Origin: Chelonoidis abingdonii
Taxonomy: Eukaryota > Chordata > Testudines > Testudinidae
Reading direction: 5' to 3'
Assembly: GCF_003597395.2 (NCBI RefSeq)
Contig: NC_133770.1
Location: 208,004,452-208,068,451 of the forward strand
DNA: 64,000 nt
Both the position numbers and the translations under genes were made by a program. Positions 23,432 through 34,788 of the stretch are shown here, one piece after another. The stretch's first letter is position 1. Each line of letters starts with the position of its first letter. The notes beneath the pieces were generated by a model. It was not told where the DNA came from. It worked only from the letters and a program-made list of their open reading frames with translations, and did no database searches.

Positions 23432-24667
23432 ATGTGCAGTAAACATGACAGTGTTCTTGTTGTGAGAGGCATGAAATTCCTGTTCTGTGCATTAATTACA
23501 GAAGGGTTTGTATAAAATAAAAAAACCTCAATCCCCACCCACCCTTTTTTATTGCTAATTTCCCAAACCAAATCCACACTTTAAAAAAAAAAGTTTTTAT
23601 CTAGAGATGTCCCATTCCACTGACCTCTCGTTGGATTCCCTCCCTCCTTTCTTCTGATGTCTGCCTGCTTCTTGTACTGTGTTCTTATCCTTGCAACTAC
23701 CACCTCCAGTGAACATTGGCTATCAATTTCAATGGGAGTTGATGGTGCTCAGCACCTTTTTGGATTTAGTTCTTTCATAGGAACATATGTGACCCAGCAT
23801 AAAAATAGATAAAGATAGAAGGCTTAACACCATGTGTGGTCACTAGGAATCGGGCTGTGAGACCATGAGAATAGATCCTAAAGTTATAAATTTAAGAGTT
23901 ATCTAAATAATATCATTTTTTCACCCATAAACTATGATAGACCATCTCAGATATCCACCACGAGATTTTCAGCAAAATCTGAAATCCTGCGTACACAACC
24001 TCCTAAATTGTGTTGTTAACACGTGAGCTCATATTATATTAGACAAAAGTATTCATCTCCAAGCAATGTAATTCATGAAATTCTAATTAGCTAGGTCATG
24101 AAAGTACAAAGGGGCATCCATTGCAGTAATGAATTGTTTTAACATATTTATTGATTTTTCCACCAAAAATTAACACAGTTAAAAAAGGTGAGAACCTTTG
24201 GTAATCCTGTCTCCTGCTGTTTATATATAATATGTACTGTATCAACAATAAACAAAAAACAAACAAACAACAAGAAGTTAGCTAATAGGAAAGAAATCTA
24301 TAATCATTTCTAACAAATTTCCATACAGCCTCACAAATATACCTCTATACAAATGGTCTAACTATGTATGCCAAAAACACTTCAAGAGCACATTCAATCT
24401 ATGGTAAATAAATAAATAAACATATCTAGGATTCCATTAGTGGCTCCAGCTAAATGCGAATCTCTCATTTATAGTTTTTATCAAATTTCTCATTCATAAT
24501 GTGTATGAGGTCCACCAGCTGGTCTGGCTCATAAAACAAATAGGAATTTTTATTATGAAACTGCCTTGCATCAGAAGGGATGGAAAGGTTTGAGATCTGC
24601 ATGCATACATTTAAGATCAGGAATTAGAGAAGCAATTTTATGTTATATGAATTGAGTAATTGATACT
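23432..24667. other. AT-rich DNA, no recognised feature
   Basis: A CAAA-rich tract occurs at 24246-24270. Nothing else is recognised. Confidence 0.4.
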
Positions 24668-26442
24668 CATAAGAACATACAAATGGCCATACTGCATCAG
24701 GCCAATGGTTCATCTAGCCCAGTATCAAGTTTTCCAACAGTGGCCAATGCCACGTGCTCCAGAAGGAATGAACAGAACAAGCAATCATCAAGTGGTCCAG
24801 CCTGTTGCCCACTTCCAGATTCTGGTGAACAGAGGCGAGGGACACCATCCCTACCATCCTGACTAATATCCATTAACAGACCTATCCTTCATGAATGTAT
24901 CTAGTTCTTTTTGAACCCTGTTATAATCTTGGCCCACACCATCCTCTGGCAAAAAGTTCTGCAGGTTGTGTGAAGAAATACTTCCTTTTGTTTGTTTTTG
25001 ATTAATTTAATTGGGTGACACCTAGTTCTTGTGTTATGAGGAGTAAATAACACTTCCTTATTTACTTTCTCCACACAAATCATGATTTTATAGACCTCTA
25101 TCATATCTCCCCTTAGCCATCTCTTTTCCAAGCTGAAAAGTCCCATTTTATTACTCTCCTTATATGGAAATCATTCCATACCCCTAATCATTTTGCTGTC
25201 CTTTTCTGAATCTTTTCCAGTTCCAGTATATCTTTTTTGAGATGGAGCGCCATATCTGATGCGAAGATATTCAAGATGTGGGTGTACCATGGCTTTTATA
25301 GCGGCAATATGATTTTTCTGTCTATTATCGTTCCCTTTTCTCAGTTATTTCCAACATTCTTTTGCTTTATTTTGACTGGCCACTACACATTGGTGGATGT
25401 TTTCAGAAAACCATCCACAAATGACTCTAAGTTCTTTCTTGATGGTTAAGCTGATTTAAGACCCTCATTTTTTTGGTAGTGATATTGTTTTCCAAGTGAT
25501 TTACTTTGCATTTATCAACATTGGATTTTAATCTGCATTTTGTTCGCAGTCACCAGTTTGTGAGATCTTTGTAGCTTTCCAGTCTGCCTGGGACTTAACT
25601 TCTGATAGTTTTTGTATCATCTGCAAATATGTAAACTTTCCTTTTTTCCTTTGTTTTTTTTAGAAAACCGGGGGGGGGCTTTTTTTTTTCCAGGTTTTAC
25701 AATTGTTGGACAGATCTTCCAGTTACCAGATCCTGATGGACCCCACTATTTGACCACCCCATCTCTCCATTCTGAAAACTGAAATTTATTTCTTACCTTG
25801 TTTCCTATCTTTTATAGACTATAGACGCATAGATGCGGAGGAACAAATGAATCATACTAGTCTGACCTCCTGCACAAAGCAGGCCACAGAACCCTACCCA
25901 TCCACTTCTATAAAAACCCCTAACCTATGTCCGAGTTATTGAAGTCTTCAAATTGTGGTTTGAAGACCTCAAGCAGAGAATCCACCAGCAAGTGACCCAT
26001 GCCTCATGCTGCAGGGGAAGGCGAAAAACCTCCAGAGCGTCAGCCAATCTGCCCTGGAGGAAAATTCCTTCCCGACCCCAAATATGGTAATCACCTAAAC
26101 CCTGAGCATGTGGGCAAGGCTCCCCAACCAGCACCCAGGAAAGAACTGGTTACTGATCCATGAGAGAACCTTCTCTCTTATCCTAGGAGAGCTTACTTTG
26201 CTTAAGAACTTTTGGTGAGGGACCTTGTCAAAGACTTTCTGAAAATCTAAATACACTGTATCCACTGGATCACTCTTGTCCACATGCTTGTTGACCCCCT
26301 CATAGAATTCTAGTAGATTGGTGAGGCATGATTTCCCTTTAAAAAAACGATGTTGACTCTTTCCTAACAAATTGTGTTAATCTATGTCTCTGATAATTCT
26401 GTTCTTTACTATAGTTTCAACCAATTTCCCTGTGCAGACCCT
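24668..26442 (-). mobile_element. CR1 LINE, antisense, interrupted by another CR1
   Basis: The 3' end starts at CATAAGAACATACAAATGGCC and runs through the ORF2 C-terminus (minus frame near 24901-25146: LFSLEKRWLRGDMIEVYKI) to the reverse transcriptase core. The minus frame at 26144-26370 encodes FKGKSCLTNLLEFYEGV and VYLDFQKVFDKVPH, the fingers/palm region. A stretch of the RT is missing near 25640-25740, where G- and T-runs occur. It is 5'-truncated at 26442 and interrupted at 25815-26143. Stops and frameshifts make it inactive. Confidence 0.88.
25815..26143 (-). mobile_element. Second CR1 subfamily nested in the first
   Basis: At 25815 the older CR1 is interrupted after CTATCTTTTA. The insert begins with the tail-like TAGACTATAGACGCATAG and continues GTCTGACCTCCTGCACAAAG, the same subfamily as 13839-15434. 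It carries GAAAATTCCTTCCCGACCCC and ends near 26143. The host CR1 resumes with AACTGGTTACTGATCC, its next expected bases. No obvious target duplication is visible. Confidence 0.82.
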
Positions 26443-26850
26443 GGCTGAACCCTAGTCTCTCTCACTGGGTCAGGCACATTGGCCCCTTTCTTCATGGGTC
26501 TCTCCATGCCGCCCCATCTCCATGTGGACCTACACCCCAACACTCAGCCCCTGCCCCTGTCTGTCCCCCCACTAGCCCTTCTGAACCCCCAGTCTGTGAC
26601 TCTTCATCTCCCCTATATTCCATGCCCCCCCATATTCCACAGCAGGGTGCTGTGAGGAATGCAACCTCATCTCCTCCCTATCCATAGCTGGGCTGCTCCG
26701 ACCAGGCAGTGGTTGCTCTCTGTTCTGGCACCACAGCAGCACCTGTGGGTGAAAGGTGTAACTGCAGCACCTCTCTGGCAGAATGTATTTTCTACAGGGG
26801 ACATGAATTCTGCACATGTGCAGTGGTGCAGAATCCCCCAGGAGTGAATT
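26443..26850. repeat. Unclassified C-rich interspersed repeat
   Basis: A C-rich part (26443-26640) leads to a hairpin-prone end: GAATTCTGCACATGTGCAG and GGTGCAGAATCCCCCAGGAG. CTGCACATGTGCAG at 26810-26823 is a perfect 14-base palindrome. I recall similar GCAGAATTCCCCCAGGAGT ends from turtle DNA but cannot name the family. Confidence 0.45.
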
Positions 26851-27474
26851 GAGTAACTCTATACTACCATAAAAGAATCTGGTTATTGTGAGAACATTTT
26901 AAATGTCCACTTGCAATCTGAATGGAAAAAAATCATCAATAAATGTCATTGGGGTTAGTCTCTTCAGTGAGACCTGAATAGGTCTACTCCAGTTATTGTC
27001 TCTGGTTCTGGGTTAATATCATGTATTTTTTGGATATATGAAATGATTCACAATCTCTTTATTCATCTACAGTTCCTTTTTACCTTTAATCAGCAAATAA
27101 TAATCAGCTATCCAGAAGTCATATTGACAGGGATAGATTCAAATTGATATAATAAAACACACAAGATTTTTTGTGGCTTTACTAACCTAAGTGTAGGAGA
27201 TGAAAATATTGCTCATTTAAGTTCTTTGTTGAACAGTCTATGGCTAATTATGTGAGCTTAAAAAACATGAGGAAGATGGTCACATCGTCTGTAAATGTCA
27301 TTTCTTCCTTAGTGCCTACAACTATTTTTACATACGTCTGGAGATTTTTGAAATTCTTAGCTGTTGAAGCATTTTAGTTGGTTGCCATGTCATGTTTCAT
27401 TTGGCTCCATGTTATAGCTATTCTGAAAAAGCAGAAAAAAAACTTTTATCATTATTTTATATTAGCCATTGTAG
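26851..27474. other. AT-rich DNA, no recognised feature
   Basis: No repeat or coding signal was seen between the C-rich repeat and the GC-rich TATA element. Confidence 0.4.
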
Positions 27475-27583
27475 CGAGGCGGTGTGGCTCCCCTCCTCCC
27501 CAGGGAGGGTCGAGCCCTGTCAGACACCTAAGGGGGCGGGACCACAGAGCAGTGAGCCCGCCCCTCAGAGGGTTAGGAGGTGA

Positions 27584-28035
27584 CCCGGAAGTATAAAAGC
27601 CAGCCGTCAGCACTCAGTTGAAGGCCAGCTGCCGTCGGGAGCAGACCTGCCAGAGGGTGCTCGTGACTGGGAAGCTGCTGAGGCCCAGGGTCGTTGCCCT
27701 GACTGGCCGGAGCTTCCCCGCGCCCGCTACGACGAGGAGCTGCCGGAGCTTCCCCACACCCGCTATGAGGAGGAGCTGCCGGAGCCACCCCATCCCTGCT
27801 GTTACCCCGAGGAACCCCCGGAGCAGGCCTGGCCGGACTTCCCAGAAGTACTGCCGGACCTACCGCCCAGCCCTGACCGGGAGGAGCCCATGCTACTGGA
27901 CTTCCCAGGGGCTGACGCCACAAATCAGGTAGACCCAGAGGGGGAGATTGGAAGTAGCCCGGGGGCAGGCGACTCCAGTCAGGCTACAAGCATACCTGAA
28001 CCCATGTCAGTGTGTTGCGGTCAGGAACCCCACTG
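27584..28035 (+). other. Stop-free acidic, proline-rich frame without ATG start
   Basis: The frame is open for about 150 codons and closes at TGA 28033-28035. It encodes repeated ELPELPH/ELPEPPH phrases (about 27737-27790), then PEEPPEQ and PDLPPSPDREEPMLLDFPG. The first in-frame ATG is at about 27888, too late for the repeats. Codons are strongly GC-biased, unlike the surroundings. It could be a remnant coding region of the element or a by-product of GC-rich tandem repetition. No homologue is recognised. Confidence 0.3.
27592..27599 (+). promoter_or_regulatory. TATA box of GC-rich element
   Basis: TATAAAAG lies 45 bases or more downstream of a GC-rich CACAGAGCAGTGAGCCCGCC stretch and is followed by GC-rich sequence. 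The equivalent position in the 8-kb copy is TATATATAG (minus), and in the 54-kb block TATAAAGG (minus). Conservation of the box supports a polymerase II promoter in the ancestral repeat. Confidence 0.5.
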
Positions 28036-28164
28036 ACCGTTAGCGGTGATAACCGTTACTAGGGCCCCGGGCTGGAATGCAGTGGAGTGGGTGGGCCTGC
28101 GTTCCCCCTGCCACCTGTACTCGGCTGGCAGAGTCCCCCTCTCCCCGGCCTGAGGAGGCCATTA

Positions 28165-28445
28165 AGCCGAGTGATTGTTTACTCAGCCCTGAACCAAGAG
28201 GGTCTGAAACCTCTGTGATGTTGTGTTTGCTGCCCCGCCCGAACCAAGGCCTTGGCCCCTTTAACTGCTCGGCCCTGCACCAAAGGGCTTGAGCTGCCTG
28301 AACTATTGTTTGCTCAGCCCTGAGCCAAGAGGGCCTGAGCCTCGATAACTTTGTGTTTGTTGCCCTGCCCTATAGCAGAAGGCTGGAGCCCTAAGCGACT
28401 GTGCAGCATCGCTCCGCCCTGAAGAAAGGGGCAGACTTAGATGAC
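28165..28445 (+). repeat. Degenerate minisatellite within GC-rich element
   Basis: Units of roughly 50-60 bases share CTCAGCCCTGAACCAAGAGG, GAGCC, and TGTGTTTGYTGCCC. About five divergent units are visible. The reverse-complement of the same unit occurs at 8195-8395. Confidence 0.6.
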
Positions 28446-28495
28446 GCGTATCGAGGCCGGTGTGGCTCCCCTCCTCCCCAGGGAGGGTCGAGCCC

Positions 28496-28689
28496 CAACC
28501 GTAAACCTTTACAGTCATTCATAGAGAGAAGGGCAGAGAAGTTCCATGCTTGCATAAGGAGAGAGTGCTCTTTTATCTCAAGGTAAAACTTTGTATCATA
28601 GGCACTTATTATAAGACCAATCTGATGAAGATAAATGGAATTATTTATACTATGATGTAGAGCTAATCCAAGTATCAGAAAGGGAGGAA
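28496..28689. other. No recognised feature
   Basis: Short AT-rich spacer between the GC-rich element and a T-rich foldback remnant. Confidence 0.4.
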
Positions 28690-29002
28690 TGTTCCATGGA
28701 AAATTTAAACCAAAGTATGAAAAAAGTTTTTGTTGAAATTTTCAGCATAAAATTTTGACTTTTCATCAGAAAATGGAAACCACAGAAAACAAAAATATTT
28801 GTTTTTGGCAATTGAAAATTTGAGGCTTTCATTTGAAATATATTTGTGGTCTTTGGATGACATTTTTTTCAGATATTCAAGAAAACAATCAAAATTTCGA
28901 GGAAAGCAGACATTTTGTGAAAATTTTACTTAGTCAAAAACTCAATTTTCCATTTCGGGGATAATATTGTGATAGAATACTTTTGACCAGTCCAACTATC
29001 AT
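28690..29002. repeat. T-rich foldback remnant
   Basis: The interior has TTGAAATTTTCAGCATAAAA and GAAAATTTGAGGC phrases, and the right end TTTTGACCAGTCCAAC resembles the CTGGTCAAAA terminus of 22686-23431. The left terminus is unclear. Confidence 0.4.
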
Positions 29003-32000
29003 GAAGATTTTTTTTCAATTCAACTTCATATTTACATTCACAGACCTCACTAATACTCCTGGTTGTTCTTTTTTTTAACTTGGGACAGGGTTAATAGGAA
29101 TTAGGAGAGCCAATAGTAACTACAACCATTCTGTTTTAGATGAATTTAGGGTCATGACACATTTTGGTTCAGTCTGTGTTTGATATCCTGAAAACTAAAC
29201 TGCTTTTGTAGGAGACTCAAATGGTAGGCATATTTGGATAGCATTCAAACCACCTGGACTATGCTCTAAAGTGCAGTTATATTTGAAAAGTAACTGTATA
29301 AAAATGACACCTTCTTACTCACCAGATCTGTTCTTACAGTGTATTCAGAATAAAATCTGTTTGTTAGTGACAAAAATAAGTTTCTTATTGTAAACTGATT
29401 TTTATTCCTGTTAACTCAGTGGAGCCAAAAACAGGAAACCAGTTGGATTCTAACCTCCTTGACCATCATCCACAAAATTGTTTACTAAATTCTAATTGCT
29501 GGGCCAATTAGGTACACCTAAGGAAACCCATTGAAGGCAACCTTTATTTCTGATGAATATCTATGAAAACATAAGGACCTGTTTGATGCTCAGATTTCAG
29601 GAAGAGTATTCAGAGCTCTCAGGAAAAAACAAAAACACAAACCTATCATTTAAGTTGTAAACTGAACACATTTGATCTGGAGTAATGGATACACAATAAA
29701 CATGGAATCCATCGATGGCCCTTTTCAGAGCAGAACTCCATTTTTAAATTGGTCTCTAATTTTGATAAAATTCCTTTTCTGCTTTGTGGAAATATTTCAT
29801 AGGTTATTCGATTTTATTGCGGATCTACTCCAGTATGTCATCTTCTCCAACTTTTGTACTAGCTCCCCTGCACAAATGTAGACAGTCATATGCCAGAAGA
29901 ACTATTCCCAAATGTGTAGTTCCACTGAAAATCTTTTCATGTATATCAGATGAACTTTTTTAGGAGACTAAAGTTATCATTTGACCTACTATTAAGTTAT
30001 CAGCATCTTGGAGACAGACCTGCTGCATATGATGCTTTGTTCTCAGAGCAAATGGCTATTGAGTAAGACTTCATCATTGTGTGTGTGTGTGTATGCATAC
30101 ATGTAAACTTTAAAAGATTATTTTATAAAAATTTGAAAATAAGTAACATATTGTAAAGCTTGCACCGATACTTTCAATATGCCCATGGATGTTGTAAAAT
30201 AATTGACTCAGTTCCAGCATTACAGAGAGTTTGTGGACATCAGAACTGAAGAAACCCTGAACTTTGTTGGAGTTCAGATACAGATCTGAACTTTATAGCT
30301 TAGGCCCACTAGGGACTTTCCTGTCCTTTCCATGTTGATGAAACTTGTACTTTGACTATAGAACAAACTGGAAGATAGGGCAATGTGCGACATGAATAAT
30401 ATTAATAGACAGTGTTCTCACCCACAATAAAATTTCCTGGTACCTAATTAATATGTTGTTTGTCAAAGAGACAACCTAGCATATAAATTGTTATGTAGTA
30501 TGGAAGGATAGGAGTTTGGAGTATTTGTGAAATTATCTGATTACATGTATTATTAGTTTCAGCAACAGATTTTATGTATCGTTATGTGAACACTAGAAAC
30601 AATAATTTTGTGTATAGTAACCTTGCCTTAGGAATTTTATTTTGTCATACAACTGTTTAATATATGAATGTACTCTTTCGGGTTTTTTTTTAAAGAAGAA
30701 AATTAGAGTGCAAAGAAAAGTGATGAGACTTTATTGACATGCTGTACACCACATATTTTGTGAGACAGCTCTCCCAAAGTTTTGTAATAAAACCTGGATT
30801 TGTTTGGAGGCTTGAACTAGGAAGAGTCCAGCATGTTGCAGTAATAACAACTGGCAACTGAAAAGTGAGCATATGGGTTGTATAGCAATGCAGGTTCTGA
30901 AGATGCCCTGAAGAGGCAATGCTCAGATCTGGATCTAGATCCAGATTAGAGTTATACTAGAGTTGGAGATTTCAGGCCGTGAACTCAGGACTTGATATGG
31001 ATTTTGCTACAATTAGTGTCCAAAATCTTCCATTTCTTAATGTGCTTTGGGATGAACTTCCATCATCCTGAAGTTTCAGTGATACATTCATTATTCTCTA
31101 GGATAATGCTGGTGAGTTAGTAAAATGGTCATCTCTGTTGCATAGGTCATTGGTCTGTAAAAGAGCACTCAATAGCCGACAACAGCTGATTTCGAAATTA
31201 TTAAGTAATGTCCGATAATTTGAAGCATACGTGATTCATTAGGAATTAGTGGTTCAGCTCTAATACTGAGGATCCTTCTTTCTTCTTCTGGATGAGTACT
31301 TGGAAACATACACATCAGATATGTATTAGTTAACATTTTTGGAAATGCACGCTATAGAATATACATATGTCATTCCAGTTTCTGATATCCTCATCCTTAT
31401 TTTTAATTAAAAATAAACATGAACCAGTTGCTATGTCTGAAATATGTACATCATTCTCTAGAGTAATTTTCAATCTATGATGTTAAAAAGTTATGGAGAA
31501 CAGAAGATGAAAATTAAACAATAAAATTAACGGAAAGTGTAATCCATTCAGTGATACAAGAGATACAGTTCTGAGACTTCATAAAGAGGTGTTCATAGGA
31601 ATTGATATGCTTCTCTGGAAAGACAATAAAATTACATCCTCAAGCTTACAGCTTTTATTAGGGGTAAAGTGTGAGACATAGGGACCTCAGAAACACGTAC
31701 ACTATAGCCAGAAAACAATGCTTTGGGTACACATCTGAGAGGGGTCAAAAACATAAATAATTCCATCAAAAGTCTGCATTTAGTGCCTGAGTTTAGATCC
31801 AAATCTGCTTTGAAGAGAGAGAAGAAAACAAAGAACATCAATGTTTTGCTAATTGCACCCACTTTTTGGTGAAAACACAGCTGTTTTTAGGAGATTGGTG
31901 ATCAGAAATGCAGACAATGTGTATTTTCAAATCAGATAGAAAGGGACCACACGTACATGGTTTTAACTCTTCACTCAAGTAAATTACTACCAAACCCATT

Positions 32001-32810
32001 CAAAAAGCAAACAAATAAAATTTAGTGTAGCCTTGAGGGCACAATTTAGCCTTAGAAATGCAAGTATAAAAAATCGTTTTGTTTTTGTATTACTGTCCCT
32101 TTGTATATTGTGCCATTTGGCACTTATCACTGCTCCCAAGGTGCCTAACATGCCAAAATTTCTCTCTGCTTAGTCACTGCTACCCCAGAGTTGGCAAGAG
32201 AATGCGGTGCTGCCACATGTAGTTGGAATGGTTTAACAGTGATCTGTTGTTCAAACTATAATACTTTATTATTGCCAGACCTCTGGGGTTTTTCCCCTTA
32301 ACTTTGCCTACATTTTTTAACACAATAGTGTTTTTTTCACAGTATTTATGGAAGTACAATTAACATAAATTAGAAATAACCTGTTATCAGGCTTGTTCCA
32401 TACATGCTAATTAAAGACCATAACCTCCCTTCCATTGTCAAATTTAACAGATAAGTGCAGAAACCAATGGGGTGTTGATAGGGTGGAAGTGGAGATTGCT
32501 GGCCCAGTGGCATGCGCCCACCATCCTTCAGCCCTGCAGAAGTATCTCTTCAGGTCATTTGCACCAGTCCTCTCCTTTCCCCTCCCTCACAGTCTCTTCT
32601 CCCCTGCCCTAACACCTCACCCTACTTCCCTTCCCGTTTCTTTCCACTTAGCTTATCCCCTTCTAAGTACATATTCTCTCCTTTCCCCTCCTCTGCCCCC
32701 CTAATGATGACACTACCAAGACTCTTGCTCCCATCACATTATTTGTTCTGCTTCTCTGTTACACTCCTTCCCACCCCTTCCCACCCTGTGTCCCACACCC
32801 TTCTCTGTTT
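29003..32810. other. Long repeat-poor stretch, no gene seen
   Basis: A (GT)7 tract occurs at about 30077-30092. No transposon ends, tRNA-like region or convincing coding frame was found; the longest open frames are 60-89 codons. A pyrimidine-rich tract lies at 32560-32810. This is candidate space for conserved non-coding DNA. Confidence 0.45.
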
Positions 32811-32930
32811 AAATTGTAAGCTCTTTGAGGCAGGGACCATCTACTATTCTGTGTTTGTACAGTGCCTAGCACAGCGGGGCCCTGCTCTTGGTTGACCCTT
32901 AGGTACTACCATAATAGCCTATATTATTAT
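32811..32930 (+). repeat. L2/MIR-type 3' tail repeat
   Basis: AAATTGTAAGCTCTTTGAGG, CAGGGACCATC, TGTACAGTGCCTAGCACAGC, GGGGCCCTG and a TATTATTAT end are present in the canonical order for this old amniote repeat tail. Confidence 0.75.
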
Positions 32931-32937
32931 CAATCAT

Positions 32938-33110
32938 GTCTATGTCTACACTGCAGCTGGGAGTGAGCCTCTCAGCCCAGGTAGTTGGACTCGCACTTGC
33001 GTTCTAAAAATGCCAGTGTTGATGTTGCTGCACTAGCAGAGGCCCGGGCTTGCCACCCAAGCTCAGACCTACCCAGTCTCCTAACTGGAGTTCTTCTCAG
33101 GTGTTTCTGA
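32938..33110. repeat. Foldback MITE copy, truncated
   Basis: The left end CTATGTCTACACTGCAGCTG and interior GGGAGTGAGCCTCTCAGCCC, GGACTCGCACTTGCG and GCTTGCCACCCAAGC correspond to the family at 20072-20294. The right arm is not present. Confidence 0.5.
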
Positions 33111-34788
33111 GCAAGACCAGGAATTCTCCATGGAATAAGCCCCATAGTGTGAGTTAATGCTGCTCTCAGCACCATTAATTTATGGCGGGGGGTCCTCCTC
33201 ACCTACAGCTGTACAGCAATAAGGGGAGGTCATCAATAGCACCCTGGCTCCAGCAGACTTGTTGCCTTGGCAGCTTATGAAGGCGCTGAGTCTTGCGTGT
33301 TATGTAATCTCTTTGGCTCTCTTGACAGCTAATTGTTAGGGGCTGGAGGTGCTCGTGCAAGGGGGAAGCAGGAGCATGGGTCCACTGATCAGTAGGGGCA
33401 CAGAACTGCTCCGGGGCTGGGGTGGGGAGAGTGAACTGTTCTGGCCCTGGGCTGAGGCAGGAGATGACCGCTCCTCCAGTCCTGGGGTTGTGGGGGAGGG
33501 GAAGAGTGCCAGCTCCACTGACCCCAGGGCCGCCGTGGGGAGAACCAGGTCCTCCAGCACCGGAGTACACAGAGCCAGGTCCTCTGACCACAGAGGGAGA
33601 AGAAATTTTATTCCCGTGTACATCCCTGGGCTGGACCCTGGCTTGTTCTGAAGCCCATGGGTGTGGGATGGTACCAGTATTATCTTCCCTGCAGTGGGAA
33701 TTGTAAGCTGACACTCATGGAATTTCTTGTCCTCTACTTGTTTTTTTCTCCAAATCAAGGTGAACTTAGCCCTGACTGAGCAGTCCATTTTTCTTGATTG
33801 TTGTGATTCAGACAGTTCACTTTCTGTATTACATGGTGGAAAGTGGGGCTGCAAGTTAATAAACCTACCATTTAGCTCTGAAGGTAAGTTAAAAATGTGA
33901 CCTCTGGCATAACCTAAAGAGTCCGGCAATTTCCTCTTGTGCATTTGACCACATCGTAGAACTCTCAGAAAGTCTGGCATACACTAGTTAGTTATGCTCA
34001 GGAGACACTCAGGACTGGCTGTACTAACGTTCATTTATTGGGATAACTGGACAAGGGAATCTAAGCAGATTCTGCCTGCAAAATTCCCAGCCATTGGAAT
34101 TATTCCTTCATTTGCCCTCATATTTAAAAATCTCAAATCTCCCCTCCATTAAATGAATTGCCTTATAAATATTAATTAAATGTAGCTAAATACAGTAGAT
34201 GCAGACCTAACTAAAATTACTGTTACACTGGTTTTAAAAAAGATGGAACTGATTTTATGCAAATTTTTTTTATACTATTGTGCATACAATGGAAACAGAC
34301 ACAATGCATAATCACAGGGTTATTATTCATTCTTGCCTTGTAAATTTTCAAATCTATGGGCAAGTATCCAATCAGAAGGGAAAAAAATATTCAGCAATAG
34401 GCATGAGACTTTTGGCAACTGCTGTATAATCCGTTTGTTGATTTGTTTTTTTCTGAAAATGTAGTTTAGGTTTGCCTGAGCCTGAGATCTTTGAAATGAA
34501 TAATGTATTTTAACATGATTGCCAGAAAAAGAAACAAAGTAAAATGAAATCATTACATCAGGGACAGACTTATTGATGTGAACAGCTTCACCTTCAGAAC
34601 AATCAGGAAATGACACAACTACCCACTCCTAAAGTGTTTTTATTATAGCAGCTGTTGCCCCCTCCTCGCTATTAAACATAGGTCTTCCTGGTTTTTCTTT
34701 TACAGCTGTGCCCCAGAAGCTTTTACTTTTACTTTTGCACCATACAATGGATCAGACTAGCCTGAAAGGAGATCCACAGAACAGCATA
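33111..34788. other. GC-rich patch with the longest open frame; otherwise nothing recognised
   Basis: 33330-33620 is GC-rich. The rest (33990-34788) is AT-rich and shows no repeat or coding signal. Confidence 0.4.
33336..33980 (-). other. Uncharacterised 214-codon open frame
   Basis: This is the longest open frame in the window. The N-terminal half is ordinary in composition (MPDFLRVLRCGQMHKRKLP...). The C-terminal half, over the GC-rich patch, is rich in Pro, Ser and Leu with PSPTTPG and SLSPPQPRSSS. A second minus frame (33199-33714) overlaps it and is also open, which argues that GC-rich composition, not selection, keeps stops out. No domain, signal peptide or splice context is recognised. 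Probably non-coding. Confidence 0.15.

Larger units (their letters stand above)
27475..28495 (+). mobile_element. GC-rich TATA/minisatellite element with terminal direct repeats
   Basis: The block is bordered by near-identical direct repeats of 43-44 bases (27475-27517 and 28452-28495, one indel), each containing GGTGTGGCTCCCCTCCTCCC. A TATAAAAG box lies at 27592-27599. Downstream comes a stop-free acidic and proline-rich frame (27584-28035), then AGGGCCCCGGGCTGGAATGC (28061-28080), then degenerate tandem units (28165-28445). The order matches the minus-strand block at 8165-8860. It is GC-rich with CpGs in AT-rich surroundings, so it was inserted. It may be an LTR-type element, but no polymerase or primer site is visible. 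Confidence 0.6.
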
